Position numbers and translations under genes: made by a program
Shown here: piece by piece, positions 7,485 through 14,898 of the stretch
How positions within the stretch are numbered: position 1 is the stretch's first letter
Layout of the letters: every line of letters begins with the position of its first letter
Source of the DNA: a virus
Virus record (IMG/VR): IMGVR_UViG_3300025120_000234
Coordinates: 1-34,857 of that record
Strand: one strand, 5' to 3'
Length of the DNA stretch: 34,857 bases
The notes under the pieces: model-generated
Databases searched by the model: none
What the model was told of the DNA's origin: nothing
The model's input: the letters and a program-made list of their open reading frames with translations, nothing else

Positions 7485-8014
7485 AACGAAAAAAGCTACC
7501 CCCTCAGTTTACTAGAACTAAGGGGATGCTTATCTTCACGCCTAACAGCGACGATATTAAAGAAGCGTTTGAACGTAGCGAAGACTTGGGGGTTCTTCCA
7601 AATTCATTTACAAGGGGGGCTGGGAGAATGACAGGCTTTATCGGGGAGGTTGCTTTTGAAAAGCTGTATCCTGAATCCTTATACGTGGGTAATAAATTAT
7701 TCACCCATGACTATGTTCTGGGAAAAAGAACTATAGATGTTAAAGCTAAGGGATGTGCGGGGAAACCCCAACCCCACTACACAGCATCAGTGAACTGTGC
7801 AGAGGGGAAGAAGTTAGGAGCTAACTCATACTTCTTTGTTCGTGTCCGTAAAGATTTCTCAATGGCTTGGGTTCTGGGTTGGGCTACAGGACTCAAGATT
7901 CAGAGATCAGGGGAATTTAAAAAGAGAGGTGATTTAGATGACTTTGGTTTTAAATACAAAGTGGATGGATACCACTTACCTATTGCAGCACTGCGCCCAG
8001 CGAACTCTCTGTAG
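7481..8014 (+). CDS. PD-(D/E)xK nuclease-fold protein
   Basis: A 177-residue protein of the restriction-endonuclease-like fold, judged from motifs. Glu56 sits in GFIGEVAFE, the usual first-helix Glu; Asp77 in FTHDYVL; and Asp86-Val-Lys88 in RTIDVKAKG gives the D-x-K pair on the central strand. A hydrophobic strand with aromatic residues follows (NSYFFVRVR, AWVLGWATG). Such proteins cut DNA as nickases, host-DNA-degrading enzymes or repair nucleases; the target here is unknown. It is the last gene of the rightward block and its 3' end overlaps the convergent primase-helicase gene by 35 bases, with no terminator between them. Confidence 0.7.
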   Translation: MKRKKLPPQFTRTKGMLIFTPNSDDIKEAFERSEDLGVLPNSFTRGAGRMTGFIGEVAFEKLYPESLYVGNKLFTHDYVLGKRTIDVKAKGCAGKPQPHYTASVNCAEGKKLGANSYFFVRVRKDFSMAWVLGWATGLKIQRSGEFKKRGDLDDFGFKYKVDGYHLPIAALRPANSL

Positions 8015-10160
8015 AGTCTTCGAAGTCGATATCGAAAGGCTCAGTGACATCGATCACCCAGACCTTACCACTTCCTTTTCCAACAGACTTTATGGGTCTT
8101 ATACCGTTGTTAGATTTACCAGCATCTTCTAGATGCGCTAACCCATTACGGACGAACTCTAGTTTATTAGAAGCTCCTAGCGCCCTACCATTATTGTAGG
8201 TATGGATCGCTACTTGGAATTCAGTAATAGTTCCCCGCCACTGCTTCATCCTATCGTTCTGTTCTCTACAAGCTTTAGAGAAGAAGTCGATTAGTTCGGC
8301 TACTTGAGATCTACTTGAGTTATCATAAGCCGCATAAGCAATACTATTGTCAATGTAGCTCTTAACTCCAAATCGATCATCGTCGAGAACCTCTTCAGGC
8401 GGTTTCCATTTCTCTAACCAAGCTAGGAAGTGGGGTAGCTCCTTATCGAGTATATCTTCTAGATCGTATTTCTTAGGGAACTTAAACGGCTTGGGGCAGA
8501 TCTTGAAAGCCATCAGCTTATCTCGGTTACTAGAGTCCAGTGTTGGGATAACGCTCATACTGTTTGCATCATCGTTGAGGCTAACGATAATCCTACCCGC
8601 CCAAGGGAGAGTTACAGCGTCTGAGAATTTAGCCATGAACTCTATTCTTGGGTTAGCTACACCACGTTTAATTAGCTCGGTTGCTTTCCGTTGATCTTGG
8701 AATGAAGCAGCACTTACGGTATCATCGATAACCCAAGCAGCGGCCCTCCCTAAGTCTTTGTTAAACTTAGTTCCTCCCGAAAGATAATCACTAGCATCAG
8801 CATAACCGCCTACAGCAGCAGAGATAATCTTATTAGAGAGTAGGGTCTTACCCCTTTTAGCGGGACCAACTAGGATACAAGCTTGCCCCTGATCTTCTCG
8901 ATTATTGATAACCCCCGCATAGAATCTCTGGAACCAAGCAAAGAAGTAATACTTCGCCCGAACGTCCGTGGAGTCTACGAAGAACTGATCGAAGAACTTA
9001 TTGATCCAAGGCCACTTATCGAAGTCACCATCTTCCGCTGCTAAGATTGGTTCGATGCTAGAACTATTAAGGATTCTTAGACCATTAAAACTAACGACAC
9101 GCTTATCCCTTCTGAAAACAATTGGAGCGATTTCATTAATTCTATTTTGGTTACTAATGACTAGGATGGCATTCTCAACCTCTGAAATGTTATCTCCTTT
9201 CTTAGCGCGTTGTTTAAAGCCGCGCTGTTTGAGTTCTAGGACGAGTTGATCTCTTGGAATTGGTTGTGCGATCTTGTTAAGGAGTTTAAAGAATTGCCTT
9301 CCGTTAAACCAATACTCATCGAGTAGATTGCCCATCTTCTCTTCTTCGTATTTCTTAACGAACTCTTTACCAAATATGTCTCGCCAAGTTTTCCAACCTT
9401 CATCTCGATCTGAGTAGACGATGCAACCATCTTCAAATACCTGACAACCTTCTCTATCAATCCCATCATCAATCCAAAACAGTGGACCTCTAGAACCTAC
9501 TTCCAAATCACCTACCCACCTATTGGGGAATCTCTTATCAACTTCTTGTGCAATCTTTTCGATTGGTATCGAAGTCTCCTTAGATTCAGGGGGATTATTC
9601 TGGGCCGCTTTTATCAGAGCAGTCTGGACAACAGCAGGCGGGACAAGCCCACCAAGGGGAGTCCAATCTTTCCCAAGCTCAAAATACTGAGAAGGATTTT
9701 CTGATTTAACATCATAGCCTGCGAATATTTTGTTGAAGTTAATGGACGACTTCAATTCATTAAGGAAAGCTTTGTATAAGAAATCTGGAATAGATATGGG
9801 TTCTTCGAATTCAAACACAATTCTTATGTAACCACTTTGAGTCTTAGACCTCCACGAAGGCATACAACCGACACACTTAGCTGCGATTGTATTATCAACA
9901 TCCAGCCAATTTACCGGAGCATCGTAATCCGCTGCAATTCCATGAACTAGATTTACTTTATTATCACCTTCTATTCGAGCGTTCGGGGCTAGTCCTTCCG
10001 CTAGGCTGTAGAAGCAATGCTTTGTTGTCTGCTTCCCGCACCATTCTCTGTATTCAGCTTTTGACTTAAAAGTAGGTTTCGGATTAACCGAAACTTTAGA
10101 CATATCGTCACACGGTGTGCATTTCTTTGATCGTAAATTTTCAATGTATCTGTATTTCAT
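7980..10160 (-). CDS. Primase-helicase: AEP-like N-terminus and SF3-type helicase
   Basis: A 726-residue replication protein. The N-terminal part looks like an archaeo-eukaryotic-type primase: Asp78-x-Asp80 in AADYDAP, a SGYIRIVFEFEEP strand pair at 109-121, and Asp150 in FAGYDVKSENPSQYF. The second motif has Arg where AEPs usually have His, so primase activity is less certain. The C-terminal half is a P-loop helicase: Walker A GPAKRGKT (432-439), Walker B WVIDD (476-480), a motif C-like strand ending in Asn529 (IIVSLNDD), and a candidate arginine finger in SSNRDK. This layout resembles DUF5906/D5-like phage helicases. It should unwind and prime the phage DNA for the polymerase encoded just upstream, with which it overlaps by 4 bases (ATGA). 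Confidence 0.8.
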   Translation of the reverse strand: MKYRYIENLRSKKCTPCDDMSKVSVNPKPTFKSKAEYREWCGKQTTKHCFYSLAEGLAPNARIEGDNKVNLVHGIAADYDAPVNWLDVDNTIAAKCVGCMPSWRSKTQSGYIRIVFEFEEPISIPDFLYKAFLNELKSSINFNKIFAGYDVKSENPSQYFELGKDWTPLGGLVPPAVVQTALIKAAQNNPPESKETSIPIEKIAQEVDKRFPNRWVGDLEVGSRGPLFWIDDGIDREGCQVFEDGCIVYSDRDEGWKTWRDIFGKEFVKKYEEEKMGNLLDEYWFNGRQFFKLLNKIAQPIPRDQLVLELKQRGFKQRAKKGDNISEVENAILVISNQNRINEIAPIVFRRDKRVVSFNGLRILNSSSIEPILAAEDGDFDKWPWINKFFDQFFVDSTDVRAKYYFFAWFQRFYAGVINNREDQGQACILVGPAKRGKTLLSNKIISAAVGGYADASDYLSGGTKFNKDLGRAAAWVIDDTVSAASFQDQRKATELIKRGVANPRIEFMAKFSDAVTLPWAGRIIVSLNDDANSMSVIPTLDSSNRDKLMAFKICPKPFKFPKKYDLEDILDKELPHFLAWLEKWKPPEEVLDDDRFGVKSYIDNSIAYAAYDNSSRSQVAELIDFFSKACREQNDRMKQWRGTITEFQVAIHTYNNGRALGASNKLEFVRNGLAHLEDAGKSNNGIRPIKSVGKGSGKVWVIDVTEPFDIDFEDSTESSLGAVLQ

Positions 10161-11938
10161 TTTTCATAGCGTGTTAGAATTGACCCTTCAGCAGACAACG
10201 GTATATCAGGAATCCATGCCGGAGGTTCGGACATAATTTCTATAACGTCAGCTAAGTCTTGCTCGGCGAACTCTACCGTTGACTCGATCACCATCTCGTC
10301 ATGGACATGCATAATAATTTTATGTCCGGCTTCTTCAACACGCAGCATCATGTCGGAAAATATATCCCTAGCTAATGCTTGTGAAGCATTCTCTGCTACT
10401 AATCCACCCCATAGGCGGACGGGTAGGACTTTTCCGTGTCTAGGAATCCCAGCTATGAAGTGCAATCTCCCTGAATCTGCTTTAGATATAAGAACACCGT
10501 AGTTAATAACTCTACCACTTGGTAGATCTACGCTAAACTCTGTTGGTATCTGCTGACTAGCTTCGTGAGAACCTTCAATTTCTGAGTTATACTTAGACCA
10601 CAAGGTTTTAACCTTCTTCATTTTAGACCTGTATTTCTTAACTCTCTTATCAGCTTCCTTTTCGGATATGTTAGACATCGAAGCAAAGCGCCCCGCACCA
10701 GCACCATACCCACAACCTAGCACCATCCCTTTTACAGAGTGTCTTAGTTTGGGGTGCTTCTTGAAGGGTTTATCTTCTTCATCTGGGTTCCACATTCCAA
10801 ACCGTATTGCAAACGCTTCGTAGATGTCATCAGATTCTTTGATCTCCCCCAGCATTTCTTTATCGTTTGCGAGCCAACAAAGTGTTCTCACTTCAATCTG
10901 AGATAGGTCAACAACGACGAGTCGTTTAAATTTGTGTGGTTTAATAAGGTGCCTAAGATTCACCCCAAACATTTCTTCTCTAGGTAAGTTCTGTAGGTTT
11001 AAATTACCACCCGAACCACTGAACCTGCCAGTGTGCGCCCCAAAATACATGCAGCCCCCATAGTAACGGGAGTCAGACATAGTAGCATTATCGAAAGCTT
11101 CCAGCTTCTTCTTTAGAGAGTTTATTCTTCTCCAGTCTTTGACGGCTGAAACCCACTTATGCTCTTTGCTGTGATACTCTACCCATTCCTGAGAGTCCTT
11201 ATCAGTTTGCGCTAAACTAGCTGGAGGCTCTATACCAACAAGTAGGCATTGAGAATTAAATGCTGCTCTACTTAATAATGGCTTTTCCCCTAACCAAGGA
11301 ATATTCTCTTCAGCTTCAAACAAACGAAGTTTGATTGTTTCGAGTTGGTTCTTCAGTAGGTCTAAGTCGATTGGTATTCCACGTTGAACAATCGTCCTAT
11401 TCAAACGACTAATACTCCTTTCAAATTCAGGCCACTGATCTTCCAGACTATTCCATAAGCGTAAGCAAAGCACACTATCTTTGATAGCGTAATCGCTTAC
11501 TTCTTTCTGGAACTCTTCACTCATATCGCTCCAGTTTTTCCCCGACATATTGTCACGGGTAGATTTATCTACTTGGATGTCATAGAGTTTAGCAGTAGCT
11601 CCTTTTAGTGATCTGGGGAGTTTGCAATAAGCAACTAAGTCTGCTGTGCAGTGCCATTCTGACGGAGAGCAACTATCCCACCAACCCATTGAAACACCAT
11701 ATAAATAGAGCGTCTCATCAAACGAGGCGTTGTGCGATAGCACGATGTTGTCATCCAACAAAGACCAATCAAATTTTTCGGGGTGTCCAACAAAAGTTAA
11801 ACCGTCCGAACCAACTACGCTCACCATGTAAGCGTCAAATTTTGGGTGAGAAAAATACCCAAGTGGACCTAATGTTCGAATACTACATTCTTTGTCGTAG
11901 TATGTTTCGAAGTCCACAGCATATATAATTTTATTCAT
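10157..11938 (-). CDS. polA: DNA polymerase, family A, with 3'-5' exonuclease
   Basis: A 593-residue replicative polymerase. The exonuclease domain has Exo I Asp9/Glu11 (AVDFET), Exo II Asp74 (SHNASFDE) and Exo III Tyr150/Asp154 (YAIKD). The polymerase domain has the template-binding stretch HTGRFSGSGGNLNLQNLPR, motif A Asp344 (VVDLSQIEVR), motif B with Arg399, Lys403, Leu407 and Tyr411 (RHSVKGMVLGCGYG), and motif C His546-Asp547-Glu548. There is no 5'-3' exonuclease domain, as expected for phage enzymes. Leu407 aligns with E. coli Phe762, a position known to affect nucleotide selection and fidelity and used to classify marine phages. The gene follows a strong hairpin and lacks a Shine-Dalgarno sequence. 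Confidence 0.95.
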   Translation of the reverse strand: MNKIIYAVDFETYYDKECSIRTLGPLGYFSHPKFDAYMVSVVGSDGLTFVGHPEKFDWSLLDDNIVLSHNASFDETLYLYGVSMGWWDSCSPSEWHCTADLVAYCKLPRSLKGATAKLYDIQVDKSTRDNMSGKNWSDMSEEFQKEVSDYAIKDSVLCLRLWNSLEDQWPEFERSISRLNRTIVQRGIPIDLDLLKNQLETIKLRLFEAEENIPWLGEKPLLSRAAFNSQCLLVGIEPPASLAQTDKDSQEWVEYHSKEHKWVSAVKDWRRINSLKKKLEAFDNATMSDSRYYGGCMYFGAHTGRFSGSGGNLNLQNLPREEMFGVNLRHLIKPHKFKRLVVVDLSQIEVRTLCWLANDKEMLGEIKESDDIYEAFAIRFGMWNPDEEDKPFKKHPKLRHSVKGMVLGCGYGAGAGRFASMSNISEKEADKRVKKYRSKMKKVKTLWSKYNSEIEGSHEASQQIPTEFSVDLPSGRVINYGVLISKADSGRLHFIAGIPRHGKVLPVRLWGGLVAENASQALARDIFSDMMLRVEEAGHKIIMHVHDEMVIESTVEFAEQDLADVIEIMSEPPAWIPDIPLSAEGSILTRYEK

Positions 11939-11946
11939 GTATATTT

Positions 11947-12002
11947 AAAAAAGTAGCCTCACCCCCTAGGTGATAGAAACCCATAGTCGTGGGGGTGAGG
12001 CT
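11947..12002 (-). terminator. Intrinsic terminator or attenuator upstream of polA
   Basis: A perfect 12-bp stem (AGCCTCACCCCC at 11955-11966 with GGGGGTGAGGCT at 11991-12002) encloses a 24-base loop. Read on the minus strand it is followed after two bases by six U (complement of 11947-11952), ending nine bases before the polA ATG. On the plus strand TTATTTT follows, so it may work both ways. Confidence 0.75.
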
Positions 12003-12005
12003 TTA

Positions 12006-12099
12006 TTTTGGTGGGGGGCTTTTATGCGGTTACCCCCGAGGCGATGATCAATAACCAGCAAGCATACGAAAGTCGCCGCCGCATTACCCTGTCCCAAAA
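12006..12099 (-). promoter_or_regulatory. Possible structured RNA leader preceding polA
   Basis: This non-coding stretch contains nested complementary arms: TTTTGG (12006-12011) with CCAAAA (12094-12099), ATGCGG (12024-12029) with CCGCAT (12079-12084), and GGCGA (12040-12044) with TCGCC (12073-12077). GGTTA/TAACC (12028-12032 and 12052-12056) and GGGGG/CCCCC (within 12013-12037) would compete with these. Together with the terminator next to it, it could form an attenuator. No tRNA cloverleaf and no known riboswitch was recognised. Structures are by eye, with no energy calculation. Confidence 0.35.
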
Positions 12100-12100
12100 A

Positions 12101-12322
12101 TTATTTCAAGTCTTCAACGATTTCCGCAACTGCGATTTCCGTCTGCTCAGGTAGAGCTTTAAAGGCGTCTTCAAGAGAATCCAATACAACATTTGACATT
12201 TGTAGGTCGAGTTTCGATGTTTCAATTGCTTCCTCAATCCGTTGGATTAGTTCGCGCATTTTTAAAATCTCAATCTCAAGGATCTTTCTCCTGTCTTGTG
12301 GGCTTGGGCTGACCTTACTCAT
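12101..12322 (-). CDS. Small coiled-coil protein
   Basis: A 73-residue, almost fully helical protein. After a short N-terminus (MSKVSPSPQDRRK), a heptad-like pattern runs through EIEILKMRELIQRIEEAI and LQMSNVVLDSLEDAFKAL, ending in an acidic tail. There is no membrane segment and no recognised family. It overlaps the preceding gene by 8 bases and is the last gene before the polA-proximal terminator, so it belongs to the upstream transcript of the replication module. A role as oligomerising partner or small regulator in replication is only a guess. Confidence 0.65.
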   Translation of the reverse strand: MSKVSPSPQDRRKILEIEILKMRELIQRIEEAIETSKLDLQMSNVVLDSLEDAFKALPEQTEIAVAEIVEDLK

Positions 12323-12980
12323 GTCCTAAATACCCCCCTACAAAATCTAAGACTTCTTCTGACGGCTCTTCGTTCGTAATCGCCAAAGCTGGTGCATACC
12401 AACTATACTTACCCCTAGTAATAAGAGTGGATTTAAAATTCCAAAGTCTCTTATGTATCGGTGTTTTCTTGTTGAACATCGCAAAGGTAGCGAGTCTTTT
12501 AAATGTTTGCCGATATGCATCTTTAGCTACGTTGATTCGCCCAATGGCGTAATTAGATTTACCAAGTGGAAAGGGGAATGTTTCAGAATCATCTTCTCCA
12601 CCTTTGAACAATAATGTGATCTCAGCAAATTCCAAGATTGGATATTCACTATCCAAAACTAGTTGAGCCTTCTCATCTTGAGATGTTGCGATTCGAGGCA
12701 TTTCATCATTGTCGAAAGGAATATCCTCCCGCCAAGATTTTACGGCAGACATCGGCACAACAGGAATTGCTTCCTCCGGTGCAGAAATTACGACACGCTT
12801 ATCAAGAACTAGGCTACCGTATGGTGCTGGTTCCCCGTCGGCCCCAAAGATGTCACTAGTCTTTTGGACTACGTTTACCCTTGGGATATCGATGTCACTA
12901 TGGTCCAACGTATCAGATAGCGATGGAGTTGATAGGCTGGAGTTTGGAGCTTCAGCAAGCTCATTTGGTTTCTTACTCAT
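12315..12980 (-). CDS. Conserved phage protein of replication module, unknown function
   Basis: A 221-residue protein. A disordered Ser/Pro-rich N-terminus (to about residue 30) leads to IDIPRVNVVQKTSDIFGADG and YGSLVLDKRVVISAPEEAIP, VVPMSAVKSW. The pattern 'IPR/F..V.QKxS......G......v.vvPl....W' recalls a family of uncharacterised phage proteins found beside PolA and Cas4-like nucleases. The C-terminal part contains basic and aromatic residues (FKRLATFAMFNKKTPIHKRL, YSWYAPAL). The location between a Cas4-like nuclease and polA suggests a DNA-binding accessory factor, perhaps a single-strand-binding substitute since no SSB is seen here; this is inference. The start codon adjoins an 8-bp tandem repeat. 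Confidence 0.65.
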   Translation of the reverse strand: MSKKPNELAEAPNSSLSTPSLSDTLDHSDIDIPRVNVVQKTSDIFGADGEPAPYGSLVLDKRVVISAPEEAIPVVPMSAVKSWREDIPFDNDEMPRIATSQDEKAQLVLDSEYPILEFAEITLLFKGGEDDSETFPFPLGKSNYAIGRINVAKDAYRQTFKRLATFAMFNKKTPIHKRLWNFKSTLITRGKYSWYAPALAITNEEPSEEVLDFVGGYLGHE

Positions 12981-13018
12981 GTTTCTATGTTTCTATGTTT
13001 CTATGTTTCTTTGTTTCT
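12979..13018 (-). repeat. 8-bp tandem repeat immediately 5' of a start codon
   Basis: Five units of ATGTTTCT as read on the plus strand (12979-13010 are four perfect copies, 13011-13018 has one mismatch). On the coding minus strand these are AGAAACAT repeats, and the last unit runs two bases into the ATG at 12980. They fill most of the gap between the Cas4-like gene and the next gene, where a ribosome binding site would be expected. Confidence 0.95.
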
Positions 13019-13027
13019 GTTTTTTGC

Positions 13028-14146
13028 TCACGACAAAGTTCGTCGAGGAGCGGATTCTTCAATAATACCTGAGTCATTACAGGCATCTAAAAATTGATCA
13101 GATTGTCTTTTCTTCTCACCCTTATCAGCCGTGTCTCCAACAGCCTTCGCAATCTTGGCGAGCGGCAGAGATACATGGCGTAAAACTTCTTCACTATCAA
13201 CCCCAAAATCTCTAGCAATCTTTAAAAATGTATCTGAGTCGGTCACGTTTCTACGACCCCTCATAGTCTTAAGTCGAAGGTTGGGGTATTCAACCCCATC
13301 TTCGGCTAATTTAATCGCCCTCTTTTTGAAACGATCTGCCCAGTTAGTGACGATCTTTGCAATCATATAGAGCTGTTCGACTACTTCTGGGTCTTCGACT
13401 GTGTCTAGGTCAACGTCAGGTAATTGGGGGTCTACTTTTTTAGCTACTTCAACGACTAAACCACCGAGAGCGGGGCAGGTATCTTCATGCTTGCAGAACC
13501 TGCAATCGACAGTGGGGGTCAATTCTTCCAGACTGGGAGTCCCCGTCTCCCATTTGGGCCGGACCTTCTCAGCTTTTAAAATAACATCAGACAACTCGTC
13601 GATCAGTTCATCAATGTTTCCCCGATTAAAAGTATCTGACAAAATCTCATTACGTTGAGGGACAAAGAATACAAACTCAATAGAGGTGAGTTCGGGGTAT
13701 TTTTGGAAACACCCTAACGTGTAAGCCTTAGCCTGAAAGTTTTTAGCGGGTGTATCTATCTTTGAGATTCCCGTCTTGTAGTCAATTAACACACCATCCT
13801 TGTTGTCAAATATCACAAGGTAATCGCAGGTTCCGTAAGTCGAAGTGCCGTTTAGTTCAACGTCGAGTTGAATTTCTGCGTGTTCTTCAGTAAGATTTCT
13901 CCCAGATTCGTAAGCGGATAAGTATTCTTTTTGATCAGTCAGTATCTCGTTATATATACTGACCTCTTCTTCACTCTGAAGATTGGATGGGTCTTCGATC
14001 TCCAATGCTTCGTGTATTCTAGTCCCCATCGCAGCGGCTGCGTTTGTCCCACTACGACCTTCATAGCCAGAGCATCCTGCCAAATATTTCAGTTGACTAG
14101 GAGAGAACTCAGCGTGTCCTCTGTCTGTGTGATTTGGTGTGACCAT
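13028..14146 (-). CDS. Cas4/RecB-like PD-(D/E)xK nuclease with Fe-S cysteines (DUF2800-like)
   Basis: A 372-residue nuclease. The RecB-type motifs are present in order: His45 and Glu46 in GTRIHEALE, Asp108 in GTCDYLVI, Asp122-Tyr-Lys124 in LIDYKTG, and Gln138 in FQAKAYTLG (motif QxxxY). One cysteine near the N-terminus (Cys25, LAGCSGY) and three near the middle (Cys215, Cys218 and Cys224 in CRFCKHEDTC) match the four ligands of an iron-sulfur cluster in Cas4/AddB-like nucleases. The family should resect DNA ends during recombination or genome processing. The C-terminal 130 residues are helical and may contact a partner. There is no CRISPR array, so an adaptation role is not suggested. No Shine-Dalgarno sequence is seen. 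Confidence 0.8.
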   Translation of the reverse strand: MVTPNHTDRGHAEFSPSQLKYLAGCSGYEGRSGTNAAAAMGTRIHEALEIEDPSNLQSEEEVSIYNEILTDQKEYLSAYESGRNLTEEHAEIQLDVELNGTSTYGTCDYLVIFDNKDGVLIDYKTGISKIDTPAKNFQAKAYTLGCFQKYPELTSIEFVFFVPQRNEILSDTFNRGNIDELIDELSDVILKAEKVRPKWETGTPSLEELTPTVDCRFCKHEDTCPALGGLVVEVAKKVDPQLPDVDLDTVEDPEVVEQLYMIAKIVTNWADRFKKRAIKLAEDGVEYPNLRLKTMRGRRNVTDSDTFLKIARDFGVDSEEVLRHVSLPLAKIAKAVGDTADKGEKKRQSDQFLDACNDSGIIEESAPRRTLS

Positions 14147-14176
14147 ATCGGGAACATGGCAGACCCGAAAAGTTAC

Positions 14177-14671
14177 TCAAGAACTTTCTTCAATTTTTTT
14201 CCCTTCCCAAATATAACGGGCAATCAGGAACGCATCAATCATTCCATCGTGGGGAGTTCTACACCTTTTGTTTTTTAACCAGTTCTCATCTGGCGCTATA
14301 GCTTCAGCCTTGGCGAGAGCGGTTTTCTTAGTCGTCCCTTTCGGTCGAAATCCTAAGATCGCCTTCTGCCACTTGTGGACTGAGACACGGCAGACATCGA
14401 ACTCACAAGTCTCTGCCATGCCGAGAAGTTTACCAAAGCTTAACGCCATTGAGCGAACAGCTTGGGAACTTTTCGCGTGAGCTAGTGGCTCTTCGATAGC
14501 GAGTAAGAATGGGGTGTTCAAATACACTAACCACTTCTTAATTTCTCTGACATCAATCTCACGCTTCTTTGACATCTGCTTTGTGGGCATCGCAATCTTA
14601 TCAATGATAAAACCATGATCAGAGATAGCGACGAGTCCACCGTCTAATCCGTTATCAACTCCTACAATCAC
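14177..14671 (-). CDS. RuvC-like Holliday junction resolvase
   Basis: A 164-residue RNase H-fold nuclease. The catalytic acidic residues are visible: Asp6 in IVGVDNGLDGG on the first strand, Glu60/Glu61 in LLAIEEP, and Asp142/Asp146 in PHDGMIDAFLIARY on the last helix. The basic loop FRPKGTTKKTALAK and the pairing of GVD.G..GG with a C-terminal HD..DA are typical of phage RuvC relatives. It should cut four-way junctions formed during phage recombination before packaging. It overlaps the upstream 76-residue gene by 4 bases (ATGA) and is separated by 30 bases from the Cas4-like nuclease gene, likely acting in the same recombination pathway. Confidence 0.85.
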   Translation of the reverse strand: MIVGVDNGLDGGLVAISDHGFIIDKIAMPTKQMSKKREIDVREIKKWLVYLNTPFLLAIEEPLAHAKSSQAVRSMALSFGKLLGMAETCEFDVCRVSVHKWQKAILGFRPKGTTKKTALAKAEAIAPDENWLKNKRCRTPHDGMIDAFLIARYIWEGKKIEESS

Positions 14672-14898
14672 AGCACGTTTAGCGTGACAATTAAGCCATC
14701 GCCTGTTGCGGGGGTGTATTTAAATACGTTCTTCTTCAGTTGTTTTAAGAAGAGGATCTCCCTCGCATTAGACGGAACCACTTTATAGAACGCGCCTTCA
14801 AGTTTCTTAACACTAAAATCAAAGTCGCCGTCATCACGCTCCGTTCGTATTAAGACTTCTGGATCACTTACCACTTCTTTGTTATCAAAAAATTTCAT
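14668..14898 (-). CDS. Small protein of unknown function
   Basis: A 76-residue protein beginning MKFFDNKEVVSDPEVLIRTE. It has mixed charges and several likely strands (FDFSVKKLEGAFYKVVP, DGLIVTLNVL) with a basic helix between (AREILFLKQLKKNVFKY). No signal peptide, cysteine cluster or membrane segment is present. It is tightly coupled: TAATG with the gene before and ATGA with the RuvC-like gene after. A small DNA-transaction accessory is conceivable from context, but no family was recognised. Confidence 0.65.
   Translation of the reverse strand: MKFFDNKEVVSDPEVLIRTERDDGDFDFSVKKLEGAFYKVVPSNAREILFLKQLKKNVFKYTPATGDGLIVTLNVL

Noticed and set aside
12003-12100. Possible tRNA between polA and the coiled-coil gene
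   Set aside because: The non-coding stretch has the right size and several stems, but no T-loop GGTTCGA-type sequence, no CCA end and no cloverleaf on either strand.
12709-13065. Plus-strand frames encoding Phe/Cys/Leu-rich 'membrane' proteins
   Set aside because: The MFLCFYVS-like repeats result from reading the 8-bp tandem repeat on the wrong strand; they are antisense to two real genes.
13028-14146. CRISPR-associated Cas4 with a phage-borne CRISPR system
   Set aside because: The protein has Cas4-like motifs, but there are no repeats-spacer arrays or other cas genes; a recombination nuclease is the simpler explanation.
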